Below are positions 62,653 to 64,000 of a stretch of DNA of 64,000 nucleotides, piece by piece. Positions within the stretch are counted from its first letter, which is position 1. The number at the start of each line of letters is the position of its first letter. The stretch comes from Flavobacterium sp. H122 (GTDB taxonomy: Bacteria; Bacteroidota; Bacteroidia; Flavobacteriales; Flavobacteriaceae), in the NCBI RefSeq assembly GCF_004959765.1, contig NZ_SJZD01000001.1, forward strand, positions 186,001-250,000, read 5' to 3'. Position numbers and translations under genes: made by a program. A model generated the notes under the pieces. The model was not told the origin of the DNA and searched no databases. It was given only the letters and a program-made list of their open reading frames with translations.

Positions 62653-64000
62653 CTATCCTTTCAATAAATGAATACTAACAGTAGCATAATCAGTATTGGG
62701 GAATCGTTGAAAAAATCTAGAATCAGAAACCAAACCTGCTTTTTCAGCAACTTTAACAAACTCTTCAATTTCAACAATATATTGATCTGATAATCCATGT
62801 GTTACATCATAAGCAGTCGCTGGTGTTTTTCCAATATTCTGCGCTACTATCTTAGAATTTACCGTATGCAATTCTATAAGCAACAAACCAAATTTATGCA
62901 CGTATTTTGACCATTTTTCAAGATGTTCAAACAAATTGGCTTCCACAGCATTATTTGATAATAGTTCTCCACGATAAGCAAATGCACCTGTTGAATTACT
63001 TGTAATGTTATGCATGCTTTTGGGTTCAGTCCAAATACGATTGTGGTCCAGAAAGGTTCTTACATTAAGTAAATCTTTTAAATCAATACCGTAGTTTTCC
63101 TGTAAATCTTCGGCTAATAAATCAGGATTTCCTATGTCACCCCAAATTACTTTTGCCCAAATATCTGCTTTAATCAAATTGGCACGAGTCACTTTCAAAG
63201 CTACTTGGTTATAATCGGCTCCCACAAGAAACAATGGATATTCTTCGAGCATTTTTCCTCTTAAAGTCTGTCTTTCAATTACATTAAAAATATGCTGTAA
63301 AAAAGCACCATTACCACAACCCATATCAAGTATTCCTTTAGGTTGTTCGGCAATTGGTCTATTAAACAATTCTATGATAATTTCATCAATCACTTTAAAA
63401 TAAGTACTGTGCGCGCCACCACTACCCCACACATTCATTTCCCGGTTTACGTGAATTTCTGTTTCATTAACAGCTATATCTCTTAATTTGTTTGGATTGC
63501 CAAAAAGAAGGGTTTCAATATTTTTTAGCATAGGTAAATAGGAAACCGTAACTCCATAAGCTGAAGCTCTTTTAGCAAAGAATAAACCCGCTTCTGTAAA
63601 CTGATATTTTCCTTTTTTTTCTGTAAACCAACCTAAATTGGTAAAAAAGTCAAGCATTACTGTAAAAGCTTCGGGTTCTTTATGAAATTCATCGGCACTA
63701 AACGAAGTTTCCATGAAATACTTATGAAACATTCCTGTCATTCCCAAATTAACAATCAAAGGTGATACAAGAATTCCTTCAATATGTTTCAGAATTTGAT
63801 GTTGAATTTGCCCTAAAACTGTGGTGGTATCAGGTTGTAAACCAAATCGGTTTTTGTATTTTTCAAACAAAGGATTCAAAATTGAAATGGAATGACTATT
63901 TATCACATTAGCTGTAAAAGCATCAGTCAAGGACAGTGTTTTTACCACATCATCATATAAATAAAACTGAGAGAAAGCTATTTCAGATTTATCATTAATT
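62653..64000 (-). CDS. Class I SAM-dependent methyltransferase, 5' end cut by window edge
   Basis: The frame is open to base 64000 (upstream residues INDKSEIAFSQFYLYDDV), so the start lies outside the window; the GTG at 63948 is internal. The SAM-binding motif I is ILDMGCGNGAFLQHIF near the middle, with the acidic partner VGADYNQVALKV and the motif IWGDIGNPD. The N-terminal part is a winged-helix-like region (DFFTNLGWFTEKKGKYQFTEAGLFFA), as in O-methyltransferases of the polyketide-tailoring type. The substrate is unknown. Confidence 0.88.
   Translation of the reverse strand, partial: INDKSEIAFSQFYLYDDVVKTLSLTDAFTANVINSHSISILNPLFEKYKNRFGLQPDTTTVLGQIQHQILKHIEGILVSPLIVNLGMTGMFHKYFMETSFSADEFHKEPEAFTVMLDFFTNLGWFTEKKGKYQFTEAGLFFAKRASAYGVTVSYLPMLKNIETLLFGNPNKLRDIAVNETEIHVNREMNVWGSGGAHSTYFKVIDEIIIELFNRPIAEQPKGILDMGCGNGAFLQHIFNVIERQTLRGKMLEEYPLFLVGADYNQVALKVTRANLIKADIWAKVIWGDIGNPDLLAEDLQENYGIDLKDLLNVRTFLDHNRIWTEPKSMHNITSNSTGAFAYRGELLSNNAVEANLFEHLEKWSKYVHKFGLLLIELHTVNSKIVAQNIGKTPATAYDVTHGLSDQYIVEIEEFVKVAEKAGLVSDSRFFQRFPNTDYATVSIHLLKG

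Overview
The window looks like a chromosomal segment of a member of the Flavobacteriaceae, probably Flavobacterium or a close relative. The grounds are low GC, start codons without obvious Shine-Dalgarno sequences, promoters fitting the Bacteroidota TTG-N20-TAnnTTTG pattern, and family-typical content: type IX secretion (T9SS) type B sorting domain, PorP/SprF, OmpA with PD40 repeats, M43 lipoprotein proteases and a ThrA fusion. There are three tRNA genes and no rRNA. Both edges cut genes: an MFS transporter on the left and a methyltransferase on the right.

Layout. 1-5.5 kb: MFS exporter end, lipoprotein, uvrA, LOG-family hydrolase. 5.5-9.7 kb: small accessory genes, including a lipoprotein bounded by integron-cassette-like ends, an XRE regulator with membrane tail, a serine hydrolase, and two GNAT genes, one broken by a stop. 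9.9-15.5 kb: tandem M43 metalloprotease lipoproteins, AI-2E-type permease, methyltransferase, secreted protein, and a VanX-type dipeptidase with a frameshift in A10. 15.6-20.7 kb: accessory region with a predicted thiol peptidase, a glutamine-synthetase-fold ligase candidate, and a 2-kb element flanked by an 18-bp repeat of the tRNA-Arg 3' end that carries one membrane-protein gene. 20.6-20.9 kb: tRNA Ser-Pro-Arg on the minus strand. 21-27 kb: thiolase, NlpC/P60 peptidase, and the polyphosphate operon sixA-ppk1-ppx. 27-32.5 kb: T9SS type B adhesin operon. 32.5-39.2 kb: gyrA with a TPR gene, and clpC divergent from them. 39.2-43.7 kb: RimB-RimK fusion heading a tight operon of small membrane and SRPBCC proteins. 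43.7-48.2 kb: GyrI-like protein, serine hydrolase, hutH, thioredoxin-fold protein. 48.2-53.2 kb: thrA-thrB-thrC behind a threonine-rich leader peptide. 53.3-64 kb: gcvT, yebC, ferredoxin, luxC-like gene, serC, serA and small conserved genes.

How the genes work together. The thr operon turns aspartate into threonine and appears to be attenuated by a 39-codon leader with eight consecutive Thr codons. serA and serC supply serine, and gcvT links to one-carbon metabolism. ppk1 and ppx make and degrade polyphosphate. The adhesin, PorP/SprF and OmpA genes form a secretion-and-anchoring unit.

The points most worth a second look are the integrase-less element at tRNA-Arg, the thr leader, the cassette-like site at 5.56-6.35 kb, and the ligase/peptidase neighbours at 15.7-18.4 kb.
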